The notes: a model not told the origin generated them from the letters alone. A DNA stretch of 40,964 bases from Kiritimatiellia bacterium (GCA_025054615.1 JANWZO010000020.1:1-40964); one strand, 5' to 3'; shown: positions 8,824-17,343, counted from the first letter of the stretch. Translations and numbers: made by a program.

Positions 8824-9561
8824 ATGAATAGACAATTTGTAGGGATGGCTCTGATGTCCGTCTTGCTGACCGGCGCCGCTGCGGCGGAAGACCTGCGGGC
8901 CGATGCTTCGCTGAAAGCATCGTCGGCGCGTATTTTTCGGGGCGTGACGCTCAACGACGGATGGGTGCTCGAGCCAGCCGTGCGGGGTCAGTGGCTGCCG
9001 TTCGAGATCGGGGCAACCGGTTTTTTCAATCTGGAGGATTACGACGGCGCGGCCGACGAATCGGAGTTTGCGGAAGTCGATTGGGATGTGGCGGTCCGCA
9101 TCCCTGTGGACACTCCGGCCGTCGCAGTTCGGTACAAGGAATATCATTTCCCTGATCTCGATGAGGAGAACGTGTGGCGTGAGATTTCGGCCGACGGCGA
9201 GTTTGGCGGCGTGCCCCTGTCTCCGGGAATCCTGGTTGCGTATGGCTTGGATGGAGCGATCGAGGACTCGTTTTACTCGGAGGCCGGTATCCGTCATGAC
9301 GCGGCGTTGGCGGATGACGTCAGCTTGAGGCTTGGCGCGCGCGTGGCCTATACAGTCCCCGAGGAGGGCGAGAGTGGCTTCAGCCACTACACGCTTTCGG
9401 CCTCGGTGTCTCACGGGATGGTCGAATTTGAAGTCGCGTATGTGGGCCAGCTCGACGACGAGGTGCTCCCGGACGCCTACATTGATCCGGACCTCGGCGT
9501 ATTCAGGTACGGATACGATGCGAAATTCGCGGTGACCGCCGCGCTTCGGCACCGCTTCTAA
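8824..9561 (+). CDS. exported outer-membrane beta-barrel protein (TorF-like), unknown substrate
   Basis: A 245-residue protein with signal peptide MNRQFVGMALMSVLLTGAAAAEDL, cleavage likely after AAA. The mature protein begins with the ASLKASSARIFRGVTLNDGW pattern seen in TorF/MltA-type putative outer-membrane proteins (repeated S-x-[YF]-x-x-RG near the N-terminus). It continues with alternating beta-strands and acidic loops and ends in ...VTAALRHRF with a terminal Phe. ATG 8824 is chosen because GAGG at 8813-8816 is 7 bp upstream; the GTG at 8794 lies right after the previous stop and would spoil the signal peptide. It is probably co-transcribed with the 8028 gene. Possible roles are a small porin or envelope structural protein; the substrate is unknown. 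Confidence 0.75.
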   Translation: MNRQFVGMALMSVLLTGAAAAEDLRADASLKASSARIFRGVTLNDGWVLEPAVRGQWLPFEIGATGFFNLEDYDGAADESEFAEVDWDVAVRIPVDTPAVAVRYKEYHFPDLDEENVWREISADGEFGGVPLSPGILVAYGLDGAIEDSFYSEAGIRHDAALADDVSLRLGARVAYTVPEEGESGFSHYTLSASVSHGMVEFEVAYVGQLDDEVLPDAYIDPDLGVFRYGYDAKFAVTAALRHRF

Positions 9562-9654
9562 ACACCCGGGCCCGACGAGGGGCCGCACGGGAAATTGTCT
9601 TCGCAAAAGCCGCTACGCGCGCTAGCTTCCGCGCGTGGGTTTGAGGCGTCTTCG

Positions 9655-11364
9655 ATGATTCGATCCAAATTCGGCCCGCCGGATTGGGCGCGCGATGCCA
9701 TTTGGTATCAGATTTTTCCCGAGCGGTTCCGAAATGGATCCGCGCGGAATGATCCTCGGCCCGAGGATTTTTTGGACGAACCGATCGACGGCTGGCGCGT
9801 GACCCCCTGGGGGATGGACTGGTACGCGCTCGACCGCTGGGAGCGGCCTTTCGGCGACTTTTGGAGAACCGTCTTCTGGCGGCGGTACGGCGGCGACCTG
9901 ATCGGAATCCGCGAGAAACTTGGATACCTGCAGGACCTCGGGATCAACGCGATCTATCTAAATCCGATTTTCATGGCGCCGTCGCTGCACAAATATGACG
10001 CCTCTTGCTTGCATCATGTCGATCCCTCGTTTGGCCCCGATCGTGCGGGGGATCTCAAGAAACTGGCGCGCGCTCGGGAAACAGAAGATCCGGCTTCGTG
10101 GATCTGGACGGAGGCCGACTTATATTTTCTCGAATTTCTAGCGGATGCGCACTCGAAGGGAATTCGGGTGATCCTCGATGGCGTCTTCAACCATTGCGGC
10201 CGTCGTTTCTTTGCTTTTCAGGATGTCCTCAGGTTCGGCCGGCACTCGAAGTACGCGGACTGGTTCAGGATCACGAAATGGAACGCCGACGGCACATTCG
10301 AATACCAAGGCTGGTTCGGCCACAAGATGTTGCCCGAATTCGCCCGAACCCCGCAGAACCTTGTGCCGCCGGTGCGCAAATACATATTCGAAATCACCTC
10401 CCGCTGGATGGACCCTAATGGGGACGGGGACCCATCTGATGGCATCGATGGATGGCGCTTGGATGTCGCATTTTGCGTGCCGCTCGGATTTTGGCGCGAC
10501 TGGCGCAAACATGTGAAGCGCATCAATCCCGAAGCGTATTTGACCGCCGAAATCGTTGGACGAGCGGATGATTATCTTCGCGGCGACACGTTTGACGCGG
10601 TGATGAATTACATGTGGCTGTTTCCAACGATCAATTTTTTCGCACCGCATGCAAAGGAATTCCCAGCCTCTACATTGCGCAAGCGTCTGAATGCGCTGCG
10701 CCGCGCCTATCCGCGCGCCGCGCTGCCCGTCCTACAGAATCTGCTGGACTCCCATGACGTCGGACGCGCGGCGTCGATGTTAGAAAATCTGAGGGAGCGC
10801 ATCGAAAATTTTGGGGAATACTTCGAGTTTTCACGCGCCAAAAACCGGCCCGCGTTTGTCACAACTCGGCCTGGGCCGGACGCGTGGCAGGCCCTCCGGC
10901 AGGCACTGCTGTTCCAAATTTGCTTCGAGGGAGCGCCCATGCTGTATTACGGCACAGAGGTCGGCATGTGGGGCGCAAATGACCCGTGCGACCGCCAGCC
11001 CATGTTCTGGGACGACATAGAATACGAAGACGAGCGACACACGCCCCAAGGGCTTTCGGATCCTGCACGCCGACAGGTGGACCAGGAATTACTCGCATTT
11101 GTCCGCCGTGCGATCGGCCTCCGGCGCCAGCACGCCGCCCTTCGGCGGGGCGACTTCCACTGGGTGAGGACCGCTAATGAATGGGTTGCCGCATTTGAAC
11201 GCCGAGGAATGGGAGAGCGAATCCGCGCATACTTTAATACCTCGGATGCGCCTGCTTCCGTGCCACTCGCTCGCGGCTGGAATGATCTCTGGAATGGAGG
11301 GTCTCTCGCGCGCAATCCAAAGGTGCCTGCGAGAGGATGGCTCCTAGCTATCCGAGGCGCTTAA
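9655..11364 (+). CDS. glycoside hydrolase family 13 (alpha-amylase/neopullulanase-like)
   Basis: A 569-residue alpha-glucan-active enzyme, probably hydrolysing maltodextrins or cyclodextrins in the cytoplasm since no signal peptide is visible. The GH13 regions are in order: DGVFNH (175-180), GWRLDVA with the nucleophile Asp270, AEIVG with the acid/base Glu299, and DSHD with the transition-state stabiliser at Asp366. The opening WARDAIWYQIFPERF is typical of neopullulanase/cyclomaltodextrinase members. Region IV reads SHD where NHD is more common. ATG 9655 is chosen because GAGG at 9643-9646 is 8 bp upstream; an in-frame start at 9595 would add 20 residues without a ribosome site. It follows two envelope protein genes, but a 93-bp gap suggests separate expression. 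Exact substrate specificity is not readable. Confidence 0.9.
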   Translation: MIRSKFGPPDWARDAIWYQIFPERFRNGSARNDPRPEDFLDEPIDGWRVTPWGMDWYALDRWERPFGDFWRTVFWRRYGGDLIGIREKLGYLQDLGINAIYLNPIFMAPSLHKYDASCLHHVDPSFGPDRAGDLKKLARARETEDPASWIWTEADLYFLEFLADAHSKGIRVILDGVFNHCGRRFFAFQDVLRFGRHSKYADWFRITKWNADGTFEYQGWFGHKMLPEFARTPQNLVPPVRKYIFEITSRWMDPNGDGDPSDGIDGWRLDVAFCVPLGFWRDWRKHVKRINPEAYLTAEIVGRADDYLRGDTFDAVMNYMWLFPTINFFAPHAKEFPASTLRKRLNALRRAYPRAALPVLQNLLDSHDVGRAASMLENLRERIENFGEYFEFSRAKNRPAFVTTRPGPDAWQALRQALLFQICFEGAPMLYYGTEVGMWGANDPCDRQPMFWDDIEYEDERHTPQGLSDPARRQVDQELLAFVRRAIGLRRQHAALRRGDFHWVRTANEWVAAFERRGMGERIRAYFNTSDAPASVPLARGWNDLWNGGSLARNPKVPARGWLLAIRGA

Positions 11365-11549
11365 GGGCAGGAGTGCCAAGCAAGTGGTTCACAGCGTCCG
11401 CGCGGGTTCGAGCCGCGCTATAGATCGCGAGAGTCGCCACGAACATAGACTTGGTCGGCGATCGGTGCCGGATACCGGGACACGAGTGAACCCGTGCGTT
11501 CCTCGCAGACCCATTCCGCGACAGCGGAAATGATGCATCCGATACGACG

Positions 11550-13715
11550 CTACTCCGTCTCGCCGGTCGGCTCCTCGTCGTCCCCCTGAAGAACAGGCAG
11601 CACCGGCGGAATGGCCGGAGGCGATTCGGACGGTTGTTCACGCGACCGAGCGGCCTCGAGCTCGGCCCGGATGGCGTCGACGTTTACGCCGTTCCGCCGC
11701 AGTTTTTCAGCGACTTTTTCGTTCTCCGGATCCAGTCGGAAAGATTTTGTCCACCAGTCGACGGCCTCTTCGAGGATGCCCAGTTTTTCGTAAATGTCCC
11801 CCAAGTGGTCGGTCAGTGTGGGGTCATCCGGCATTAGCGAAATCGCGCGCTCGATTTCCTCCCGCGCCTCCTCATAACGGCCTTGCATGAAATAAATCCA
11901 TCCACGCGTATCGATGTATGCAGCGTTATCGGGCGAGATTTCGAGCGCTCGGTTGACCAGACGGAGCGCCTCATCCAAGTTGAGGCCGCGTTCGGCCCAC
12001 ATGTAGGCGAGATAATTCAGGGCATCGACCCACGCATTGTAATCCTGGAGCCGCTCGGGCGTGGGGGCCATCTCGATGCATTTTTTGAACAGTGCGGCGG
12101 CTTCGTCAATTTGCCCTAGCCGCTCTCGAGCGGCGCCGTACCAGAAATAAAAGGACGCCGTGAGGATGTCATCGGCGAGATCGCTTTCGCGCGCGAGGGA
12201 CTCGGCCCGTTCAAAAGCGGCTGCGGCCTCCTCGTAGCGCTTCATGTGGCCGGCCAGCAGGCCCTGGTAAAGAAAAACATAAGGATTGTCGGGCTCGACC
12301 TCGGCGAGCTGGCGGAGCGCGTCGAGACCCGTCTGCCTGCGCTTCGGATCGGTCTCCCGCATAATTGCGCGGGTGATCAACTCTAGAAAATCGCTATTGT
12401 TCTTGAGTTCGTCGTCGATCAAACGGACGGCAAGATCGATTCGCCCGGCGTGCAGCGCCACGAGGGCGTGTGTCACATTGAAGTAGGGCACGAGTGGGGA
12501 CTGCTCGCCCTCTCGAAACCGATCGCGAAGCTGTTCAAAGAGGGAAAGCGCCTCTTCGAGCTGGTTCTGCCCGAGCCGTGTGTAGGCGAGCATCTCGATG
12601 AGACGGTTGTTCTCCGGGCGCCTACGGATTGCGTCCTCCAGTAGGGTTTGCGCGTCCTGGTTTCGCTGCTGGCTTAGCAGCAGAAGCGACAGCCGAAGGA
12701 TAGCAGTTACATCGCCGGGCTCTAGCTCCAGCGCGCGCCGGTAGGCCGCCTCGGCTGCGGTGGGATCGGTCGCCATTTCATGGAGATGGCCGAGCATGAT
12801 TTGCCGAAAAACATTAGTCGGCTGCTCGTCGGCGAGTCTGGCCATGGCGAGCACGGCGGCCGGCGCCTCAATCTGGCGCACCATCGCGGTCAGCAGGCTC
12901 AAGCGCCATTGAGCGTCGGGGGACTTGAGCCGCTCCACCTGCTCGATGGTTTCCAATGCCTTTCCGAGCTGGCCGCTGATGTTGTACAGCATGGCCAGGT
13001 GGAGCAGGGTCGCTTCATCGCGAGGTCCGCGAGAGACGAGCGGCTCGAAGATGCTGAGCCCCTCCCGGGCCGACCGGGCCGCGGCCTGCGGATCCTGGAG
13101 CGCGCTGGCGCGGCGAACAAGGATTTGGCCGGTCATCCGCACGAGATCCTGCTTTTCCCGCGCTCGCTCCAAGCCGCTCTGGAGCAGGTCGAGGGCGTCC
13201 TGGAATCGGCCCGCCCGCGCGAGCATCGCCGCGATCTCCAGGTAGGGCACCGGATCCCCAGGGTCGACTCGAATCGCCCGCCGGTAATAGCGGAGTGCCT
13301 CGTCCTGCCGCCCGGTAATGCGATGGATGACTGCCGCAAAGACTTGCGCCCGGGCCGATGCGGACCGCCGGTCAGCGAGGCGTTTTACAATCTCGCACGC
13401 CTCCTCGCCGCGCTGATCCCGCACGAGCATCAGCGCGACGCGGAACTGAAGTTCTTCGTTCTCCGGGTCCAGCTCGGCCGCCCGCAAAAAATTCGAAATG
13501 GCGCTGCCGTCACCCCATTCAGCGCTGATGCCGACAGCATAATGCGCGAGGGCGTCGGCAAAAGCTGCCCGCTCGGGCGGCAGGGATTTATCCGGCGCGA
13601 GGACCGGTTCGTCGGGTTCGGGGCGCTGCGATGGAGCCCGCGGCGTCGCGCAACCGGCCGCAGCCGCGGCGAGACACATCACCACCCCGAGCTGTAGTAA
13701 TCCGGCCCGGCGCAT
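11550..13715 (-). CDS. TPR-repeat lipoprotein
   Basis: A 721-residue protein built almost wholly of tetratricopeptide repeats, so a protein-interaction scaffold at the envelope. The N-terminus MRRAGLLQLGVVMCLAAAAAGC looks like a lipoprotein signal, with the lipidated Cys at about residue 22. TPR motifs run from about 60 to 690, with clear examples such as NAAYIDTRGWIYFMQGRYEE and LTDHLGDIYEKLGILEEAVD, typical of the C-terminal blocks of bacterial TPR lipoproteins. The tail is acidic and Pro-rich. The ATG at 13715 has no obvious Shine-Dalgarno site. The frame stays open further upstream, but that stretch overlaps the bS22-like gene and would hide the signal peptide. It is the last gene of a minus-strand run after hisG and the bS22-like gene (35 bp gap). 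Confidence 0.85.
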   Translation of the reverse strand: MRRAGLLQLGVVMCLAAAAAGCATPRAPSQRPEPDEPVLAPDKSLPPERAAFADALAHYAVGISAEWGDGSAISNFLRAAELDPENEELQFRVALMLVRDQRGEEACEIVKRLADRRSASARAQVFAAVIHRITGRQDEALRYYRRAIRVDPGDPVPYLEIAAMLARAGRFQDALDLLQSGLERAREKQDLVRMTGQILVRRASALQDPQAAARSAREGLSIFEPLVSRGPRDEATLLHLAMLYNISGQLGKALETIEQVERLKSPDAQWRLSLLTAMVRQIEAPAAVLAMARLADEQPTNVFRQIMLGHLHEMATDPTAAEAAYRRALELEPGDVTAILRLSLLLLSQQRNQDAQTLLEDAIRRRPENNRLIEMLAYTRLGQNQLEEALSLFEQLRDRFREGEQSPLVPYFNVTHALVALHAGRIDLAVRLIDDELKNNSDFLELITRAIMRETDPKRRQTGLDALRQLAEVEPDNPYVFLYQGLLAGHMKRYEEAAAAFERAESLARESDLADDILTASFYFWYGAARERLGQIDEAAALFKKCIEMAPTPERLQDYNAWVDALNYLAYMWAERGLNLDEALRLVNRALEISPDNAAYIDTRGWIYFMQGRYEEAREEIERAISLMPDDPTLTDHLGDIYEKLGILEEAVDWWTKSFRLDPENEKVAEKLRRNGVNVDAIRAELEAARSREQPSESPPAIPPVLPVLQGDDEEPTGETE

Positions 13716-13750
13716 AATGGAATTTGACGTTCGTATGAGGGTAGCGGGCG

Positions 13751-13852
13751 TTAGGAGCCCCACGTGCGCTTCTTGTGGCGCAGCATGCGCAAGCGTTTCC
13801 GGCGCTTGTGCTTGGCCATCTTCGCGCGTCTCTTTTTCTTGACGGAACCCAT
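13751..13852 (-). CDS. bS22/mS38-like small ribosomal protein (AURKAIP1/COX24 domain)
   Basis: A 33-residue, extremely basic protein beginning [18 protein letters not shown] and ending [11 protein letters not shown]. It matches the pattern of the mycobacterial small-subunit protein bS22 and the AURKAIP1/COX24 (mS38) domain of mitochondrial ribosomes: SV-[KI]-KKRR-x-[KR]-M, then a lysine/arginine helix with LR. Ribosomal small-subunit association is known for those relatives; here it is inferred. The upstream CACAAAGGAGAGT gives a strong Shine-Dalgarno site directly before the ATG. It sits 44 bp after hisG and 35 bp before the TPR lipoprotein gene, so it is probably co-transcribed. It is short enough to be missed by ordinary gene calling. 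Confidence 0.85.
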   Translation of the reverse strand: MGSVKKKRRAKMAKHKRRKRLRMLRHKKRTWGS

Positions 13853-13896
13853 ACTCTCCTTTGTGCGGGCTGGCAAGACGCCCAACCCAACTGAAT

Positions 13897-14778
13897 TTAT
13901 GGAATGACTTTGTTGAGGGAAAGTTCAATGATGCCTTCCGCGCCGGCCGCTTTCAATTTCGGAATCAGGTCGCGCACGACCGGCTCATCCACGACCGATT
14001 CGACAGCATACCAACCCGTTCCGCTCAACGGCATCACCGTCGGCGCATGAAGAGCCGGCAGCAGGCGCACCACGGGGTCGAGCTGGGCGGCGCTGACATT
14101 CATCTTGAGAAGCACTTTCGTCTCCGCGGCGAGCGCGCCACGCAGGAGAAGCGCAATATTTTCGATCTTCGCGCGCTTCCACGGGTCCTGCCATGCTGTC
14201 TTGTTGGCAATAAACCGCGTGGTCGACTCCAGTACGGTATCCACAATCCGCAGGTTGTTGGCGCGGAGCGAGGAGCCAGTCTCGGTGATTTCGATGATGG
14301 CATCTACCAGATCCGGCGCCTTGACCTCCGTGGCGCCCCAAGAAAATTCGACATGCGCTTCAACGCCGTGCCGGGCGAGATACTGCCGGGCCAGCCCTAC
14401 CGCCTCGGTCGCGATTCGTTTGCCCTGCAGGTCCTTCACCGACTGAATGGGCGAGTCGTTCGGCACCGCCAGAACCCATCGAACGGGCCGCAACCCTTGT
14501 TTTGCGTAGACGAGATTGGCGACCTCGTGGACGTCGGATTGGTTTTCGACGATCCAGTCGTAGCCGGTCAGGCCAGCGTCGAGTAAGCCCTGTTCGACAT
14601 ACCGGCTGATCTCTTGCGCGCGGATGAGGCGCGCATCGATTTCGGGATCGTCCACGTTCGGCACATAAGACCGGGAACCTGCCGTGATTGTGAACCCGGC
14701 CTTTTTCATCATCGCAAAGGTGCTTTCCTGCAGGCTGCCCTTGGGCAGGCCCAGCACGATTTTTCGGGGTATCGTCAT
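13897..14778 (-). CDS. hisG: ATP phosphoribosyltransferase, long form
   Basis: First enzyme of histidine biosynthesis: ATP + PRPP to phosphoribosyl-ATP + PPi, cytosolic, feedback-inhibited by histidine. At 293 residues it is the long form with its own C-terminal regulatory (PII-like) domain, so no HisZ is needed. The N-terminus [24 protein letters not shown], the central [13 protein letters not shown] and the PRPP-binding signature around [20 protein letters not shown] are diagnostic. The C-terminal domain spans about 215-293 ([20 protein letters not shown] onward). GGAG 8 bp upstream supports ATG 14778 over an in-frame start at 14853. No other his genes are in the window, so the pathway is dispersed. 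It lies between a cobalamin-type binding protein and the bS22-like gene. Confidence 0.96.
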   Translation of the reverse strand: MTIPRKIVLGLPKGSLQESTFAMMKKAGFTITAGSRSYVPNVDDPEIDARLIRAQEISRYVEQGLLDAGLTGYDWIVENQSDVHEVANLVYAKQGLRPVRWVLAVPNDSPIQSVKDLQGKRIATEAVGLARQYLARHGVEAHVEFSWGATEVKAPDLVDAIIEITETGSSLRANNLRIVDTVLESTTRFIANKTAWQDPWKRAKIENIALLLRGALAAETKVLLKMNVSAAQLDPVVRLLPALHAPTVMPLSGTGWYAVESVVDEPVVRDLIPKLKAAGAEGIIELSLNKVIP

Positions 14779-14865
14779 CCGTTTTCTCCGCCTCCCGCGG
14801 GGACCGCGCGGCCGGCGGCGAATGACCGCCAAAGCTGCTTCCCGCGGCGTCATGAGCCGCTCAAG

Positions 14866-15786
14866 CTATCGAATCGCGGTGTCCCTGTGCAATGACAAAT
14901 CCGCAAACAGGCCGGGATGCAGCGCCCTCGCGAGATGTTCGAGGCTGTCCACCAGCCGGGGTCCCGGCCGATTGAAAAACTGAGACCCGTCGAAAAAGAG
15001 CACGTGTCCGTCGCGGACGGCGGGGATCGACTGCATATCCGGGCGGCTTGAAATCCGCCCCCAATCAGCCCGGGCCTGGTCCGGGGAGTAACCGCAACAC
15101 GCGATCGCCAGGACGTCCGGCTTCGCACTGGCGATTTCATCCCAACCCACGCGTCGCGAGGGGCACCCTTCCTCACCCAACACGTTGACGCCGCCCGCCA
15201 GCCTCACCAGCTCCGGCGTCCAGTGCCCCGCGCAAAACGGCGGGTCAAGCCATTCCAGGAAGGCCACGCGGGGACGCGCAGAGAGATCATCCGTTCGCGC
15301 CCGAATTGCGGAGATGCGTGCACGCAGAGCGTCCACGGCCGCCTGTGCGCCGAAGGTCGCGCCCGCCGCCTCGCCGAGGGCCTGCATCCCAGCCAACACA
15401 TCGTCCAAACGCGAAGGCTGTAGAAAAAGCACATGAGGAGGCGGCGAAAGGCGTTTGGCGAGCGACGAGACAGCCCCCTCGGAGACCGCGCACACGCCGC
15501 ACAGGGCCTGTGCGACGATCAGCGAGGGGCGAAGGTCCGCGATGAGTTTTTCATCCAGATCGTAGAGCGGCTCTCCGGCGTGCGCACATTCGCGTACGAA
15601 CCGATCGATCTCCGCGCTCGTGGCCCCGGCCGGTAGCCGGGAACGTGTCACGCGGGGGTATTGCGCGACCCACGCCGGATGGTCGCATTCATGCGAGACG
15701 CCAACGAGAGCATGGGCCAATCCGATCGCGCACACCATTTCCGTTGCGGCGGGGAACAGCGTCACAATTCGGGCAGTATCCGTCAT
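14866..15786 (-). CDS. cobalamin/Fe-siderophore-type substrate-binding protein (BtuF/TroA fold), no signal peptide
   Basis: A 306-residue member of the class III periplasmic-binding fold, COG0614-like. Hallmarks are the start RIVTLFPAATEMVCAIGLAHALVGVSHECDHP, the central Q-x-L-CGVCAVSE segment, and WDEIASAKPDVLAIACCGYSPDQA in the second lobe. These features fit cobalamin-binding members. ATG 15786 is chosen because AGGA lies 7 bp upstream; the next in-frame ATG (15804) has GGAG directly abutting it. No start gives a signal peptide, and no ABC permease or ATPase gene is nearby. It may therefore be a cytoplasmic corrinoid-binding protein. I see no cobalamin riboswitch in its leader. Probably first gene of a run with hisG (87 bp gap). 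Confidence 0.8.
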   Translation of the reverse strand: MTDTARIVTLFPAATEMVCAIGLAHALVGVSHECDHPAWVAQYPRVTRSRLPAGATSAEIDRFVRECAHAGEPLYDLDEKLIADLRPSLIVAQALCGVCAVSEGAVSSLAKRLSPPPHVLFLQPSRLDDVLAGMQALGEAAGATFGAQAAVDALRARISAIRARTDDLSARPRVAFLEWLDPPFCAGHWTPELVRLAGGVNVLGEEGCPSRRVGWDEIASAKPDVLAIACCGYSPDQARADWGRISSRPDMQSIPAVRDGHVLFFDGSQFFNRPGPRLVDSLEHLARALHPGLFADLSLHRDTAIR

Positions 15787-15886
15787 CTTGCCGATCCTGC
15801 TCATCTCCACAGCACACTCATTTCGGACAAGCGCCCGGACTTCAAGGGCCTGGGGTCTTCCCGCTGAGTTGTCTATTTGCGGCATC

Positions 15887-15928
15887 TACAGAATTTGACT
15901 CGGCCTGGATGTTTTTGCCGAGTCTGTA
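15887..15928. repeat. inverted repeat beside the palindrome array
   Basis: TACAG (15887-15891) and ACTCGGC (15898-15904) pair with GCCGAGT (15917-15923) and CTGTA (15924-15928). The result is a 12-bp stem in two parts with a 6-nt bulge and a 12-nt loop. It ends two bases before the first array palindrome. On neither strand is a convincing T-run placed to make it a terminator of a gene end, since both flanking genes read away from it. Confidence 0.7.
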
Positions 15929-15930
15929 AT

Positions 15931-16070
15931 TTCCATGGCATGGAAATGGCGGCGAAAATTTTTCCATGGCATGGAAACAGTGGAGGAAATTTTTTCCATG
16001 GCATGGAAAAGCTGTGCGAAAATTTTCCATGCCATGGAAAATCGGGACGAAAATTTTCCATCGCATGGAA
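15931..16070. repeat. five-copy palindrome array, TTCCATGGCATGGAA, 31-bp period
   Basis: TTCCATGGCATGGAA occurs at 15931-15945, 15962-15976 and 15994-16008. Variants TTCCATGCCATGGAA and TTCCATCGCATGGAA lie at 16025-16039 and 16056-16070. Start-to-start distances are 31, 32, 31 and 31 bp. The 16-17 bp spacers each end in a conserved [CG]GAAAATT or GGAAATTTT and have a variable middle of about seven bases. GAAAATTTTC is itself a palindrome that overlaps the next unit. The array lies between divergent genes: the cobalamin-type binding protein (start 15786) and citrate synthase (start 16237). It is not coding. Confidence 0.95.
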
Positions 16071-16143
16071 GCGCGCCGGCCATGCGGCACCGAATTCCGG
16101 AAGGCGTGAATCGAAAAGGCGGGACGCGGCGCCGCGGGTCCGA

Positions 16144-16149
16144 TATGAT
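16144..16149 (+). promoter_or_regulatory. possible -10 element upstream of citrate synthase
   Basis: TATGAT matches five of six -10 consensus bases and lies 88 bp before the citrate synthase ATG. The expected -35 position (GGGACG at 16121-16126) matches only weakly, so an activator would be needed if this is a promoter. The palindrome array ends about 50 bp further upstream, at a suitable distance for such an activator. Confidence 0.3.
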
Positions 16150-16236
16150 CCTCGCTCGTGACAGCGCTTGCGCGGCTTCATCGGGCGCCAGGGGCGATGG
16201 CGCCGCGCGGCTGCGTCGACCCGGAGGAAATCAGCC

Positions 16237-17343
16237 ATGAGCCACGGGAAAGGATTGGAAGGAGTCATCGCGGGAACGACGGCCATCTCCGAGATTCATG
16301 ATGGAGTCGGTGGGATCCGGTATCGAGGGTACGAGCTGAGCGAACTGTGCGAACGGTCAACCTTTGAAGAGGTGGCGTTTCTATTGCTGCACGGCCGGCT
16401 GCCCGACCGCGCGGAGTTGAGTGCGTTCCGGCAGACGCTGGTCAACCTTCGGGCGCTCCCGGAGCGCATGCGCCTGCTGCTCGAACAGTTGCCCGCGGAC
16501 GCGCATCCGATGGATGTGTTGCGGACTAGTGTCTCGGCGATGGGCTGCTTCGAGCCCGAGAGCCGCTTTCGGGACCAGTTTGCGGTAGCGTACCAGCTTA
16601 TCGCGAGCCTGGGCTGCTGCGTCGTGTACTGGTGGATCTACCACCGGCAGGGCCGCCGCATCGATACGCGGATCGGCGATGACACGATCGCGGGAAATTT
16701 CCTGCAGACGTTGCTCAACCGGACGCCCGACCGGGCGCGCCTGCGCGCGCTCGACGTTTCGCTGATCATCTATGCCGAGCACGAATTCAACACCTCCGCT
16801 TTTGCCGCCCGAGTGATCGCGTCCACGCTGTCGGACTTTCATTCGGCCATAGCCGGGGCCATCGGTGCGCTCAAGGGCCCACTTCACGGCGGCGCAAACC
16901 AGGCGGCGATGGAACTGCTGGCGCGTTTTCGGACGCCGGAGGAGGCCGAAGCGGGTATTCGCGAGATGCTTGGACGCGGCGAGAAAATCATGGGATTCGG
17001 CCACCCGGTGTACAAACACCGCGCCGACCCGCGAGGCGATTTGATCAAGCCGTGGGCCGTCCAACTGGCCAGCGAGTCGGAAGAGGGGCGTCGAATGCTC
17101 GCCGTCGCCGAGCGGATCGAGCGGGTGATGCGCAGCGCGGGCAAGCCGGGGCCGAATGTCGATTTCTATACGGCTATCGTCTATGAGCAGATCGGGATTC
17201 CGGCTCCGTTGGCCACGGTCCTCTTTGCCCTGGCGCGGACAGTCGGCTGGTCGGCGCACATCCTCGAACAGCGGGCGGACAATCAGATCATTCGGCCGTC
17301 TGCCCGATATGTCGGCCCGGCCCCGCGGCCCTATCCGGGCTAA
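16237..17343 (+). CDS. citrate synthase (or 2-methylcitrate synthase), short bacterial type
   Basis: Condenses acetyl-CoA with oxaloacetate to citrate. The 368-residue length fits the compact dimeric type shared by bacterial citrate and 2-methylcitrate synthases. Catalytic residues are visible: His217 in GPLHGGAN, His256 in GFGHPVYK, and Asp309 in NVDFYTAI. The N-terminal IAGTTAISEIHDGVGGIRYRGY segment and EHEFNTSAFAARV are typical. GGAGG at 16223-16227 is 9 bp upstream of ATG 16237; an in-frame start at 16168 would add 23 residues without support. No prp genes are nearby and isocitrate dehydrogenase lies 3.5 kb on, so the TCA role is favoured. Its stop codon shares two bases with the stop of the convergent hydrolase gene. 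The palindrome array may regulate it. Confidence 0.93.
   Translation: MSHGKGLEGVIAGTTAISEIHDGVGGIRYRGYELSELCERSTFEEVAFLLLHGRLPDRAELSAFRQTLVNLRALPERMRLLLEQLPADAHPMDVLRTSVSAMGCFEPESRFRDQFAVAYQLIASLGCCVVYWWIYHRQGRRIDTRIGDDTIAGNFLQTLLNRTPDRARLRALDVSLIIYAEHEFNTSAFAARVIASTLSDFHSAIAGAIGALKGPLHGGANQAAMELLARFRTPEEAEAGIREMLGRGEKIMGFGHPVYKHRADPRGDLIKPWAVQLASESEEGRRMLAVAERIERVMRSAGKPGPNVDFYTAIVYEQIGIPAPLATVLFALARTVGWSAHILEQRADNQIIRPSARYVGPAPRPYPG

Noticed and set aside
11399-11418. tRNA T-arm-like sequence CGCGGGTTCGAGCCGCG
   Set aside because: The stem and loop are out of register for a T-arm, and no acceptor, D or anticodon arm can be built around it on either strand.
15787-15886. cobalamin riboswitch upstream of the BtuF-like gene
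   Set aside because: The leader contains GCGGGAAGACC but not the B12 box or the other conserved segments.
15931-16070. CRISPR array
   Set aside because: Variable parts are only about seven bases long, the period is 31 bp, the unit is a palindrome, and no cas genes are present.
15877-16161. overlapping open frames through the palindrome array on both strands
   Set aside because: They exist only because the 31-bp unit lacks stop codons in several frames; the peptides are repeats of FHGME-like strings with no ribosome site.
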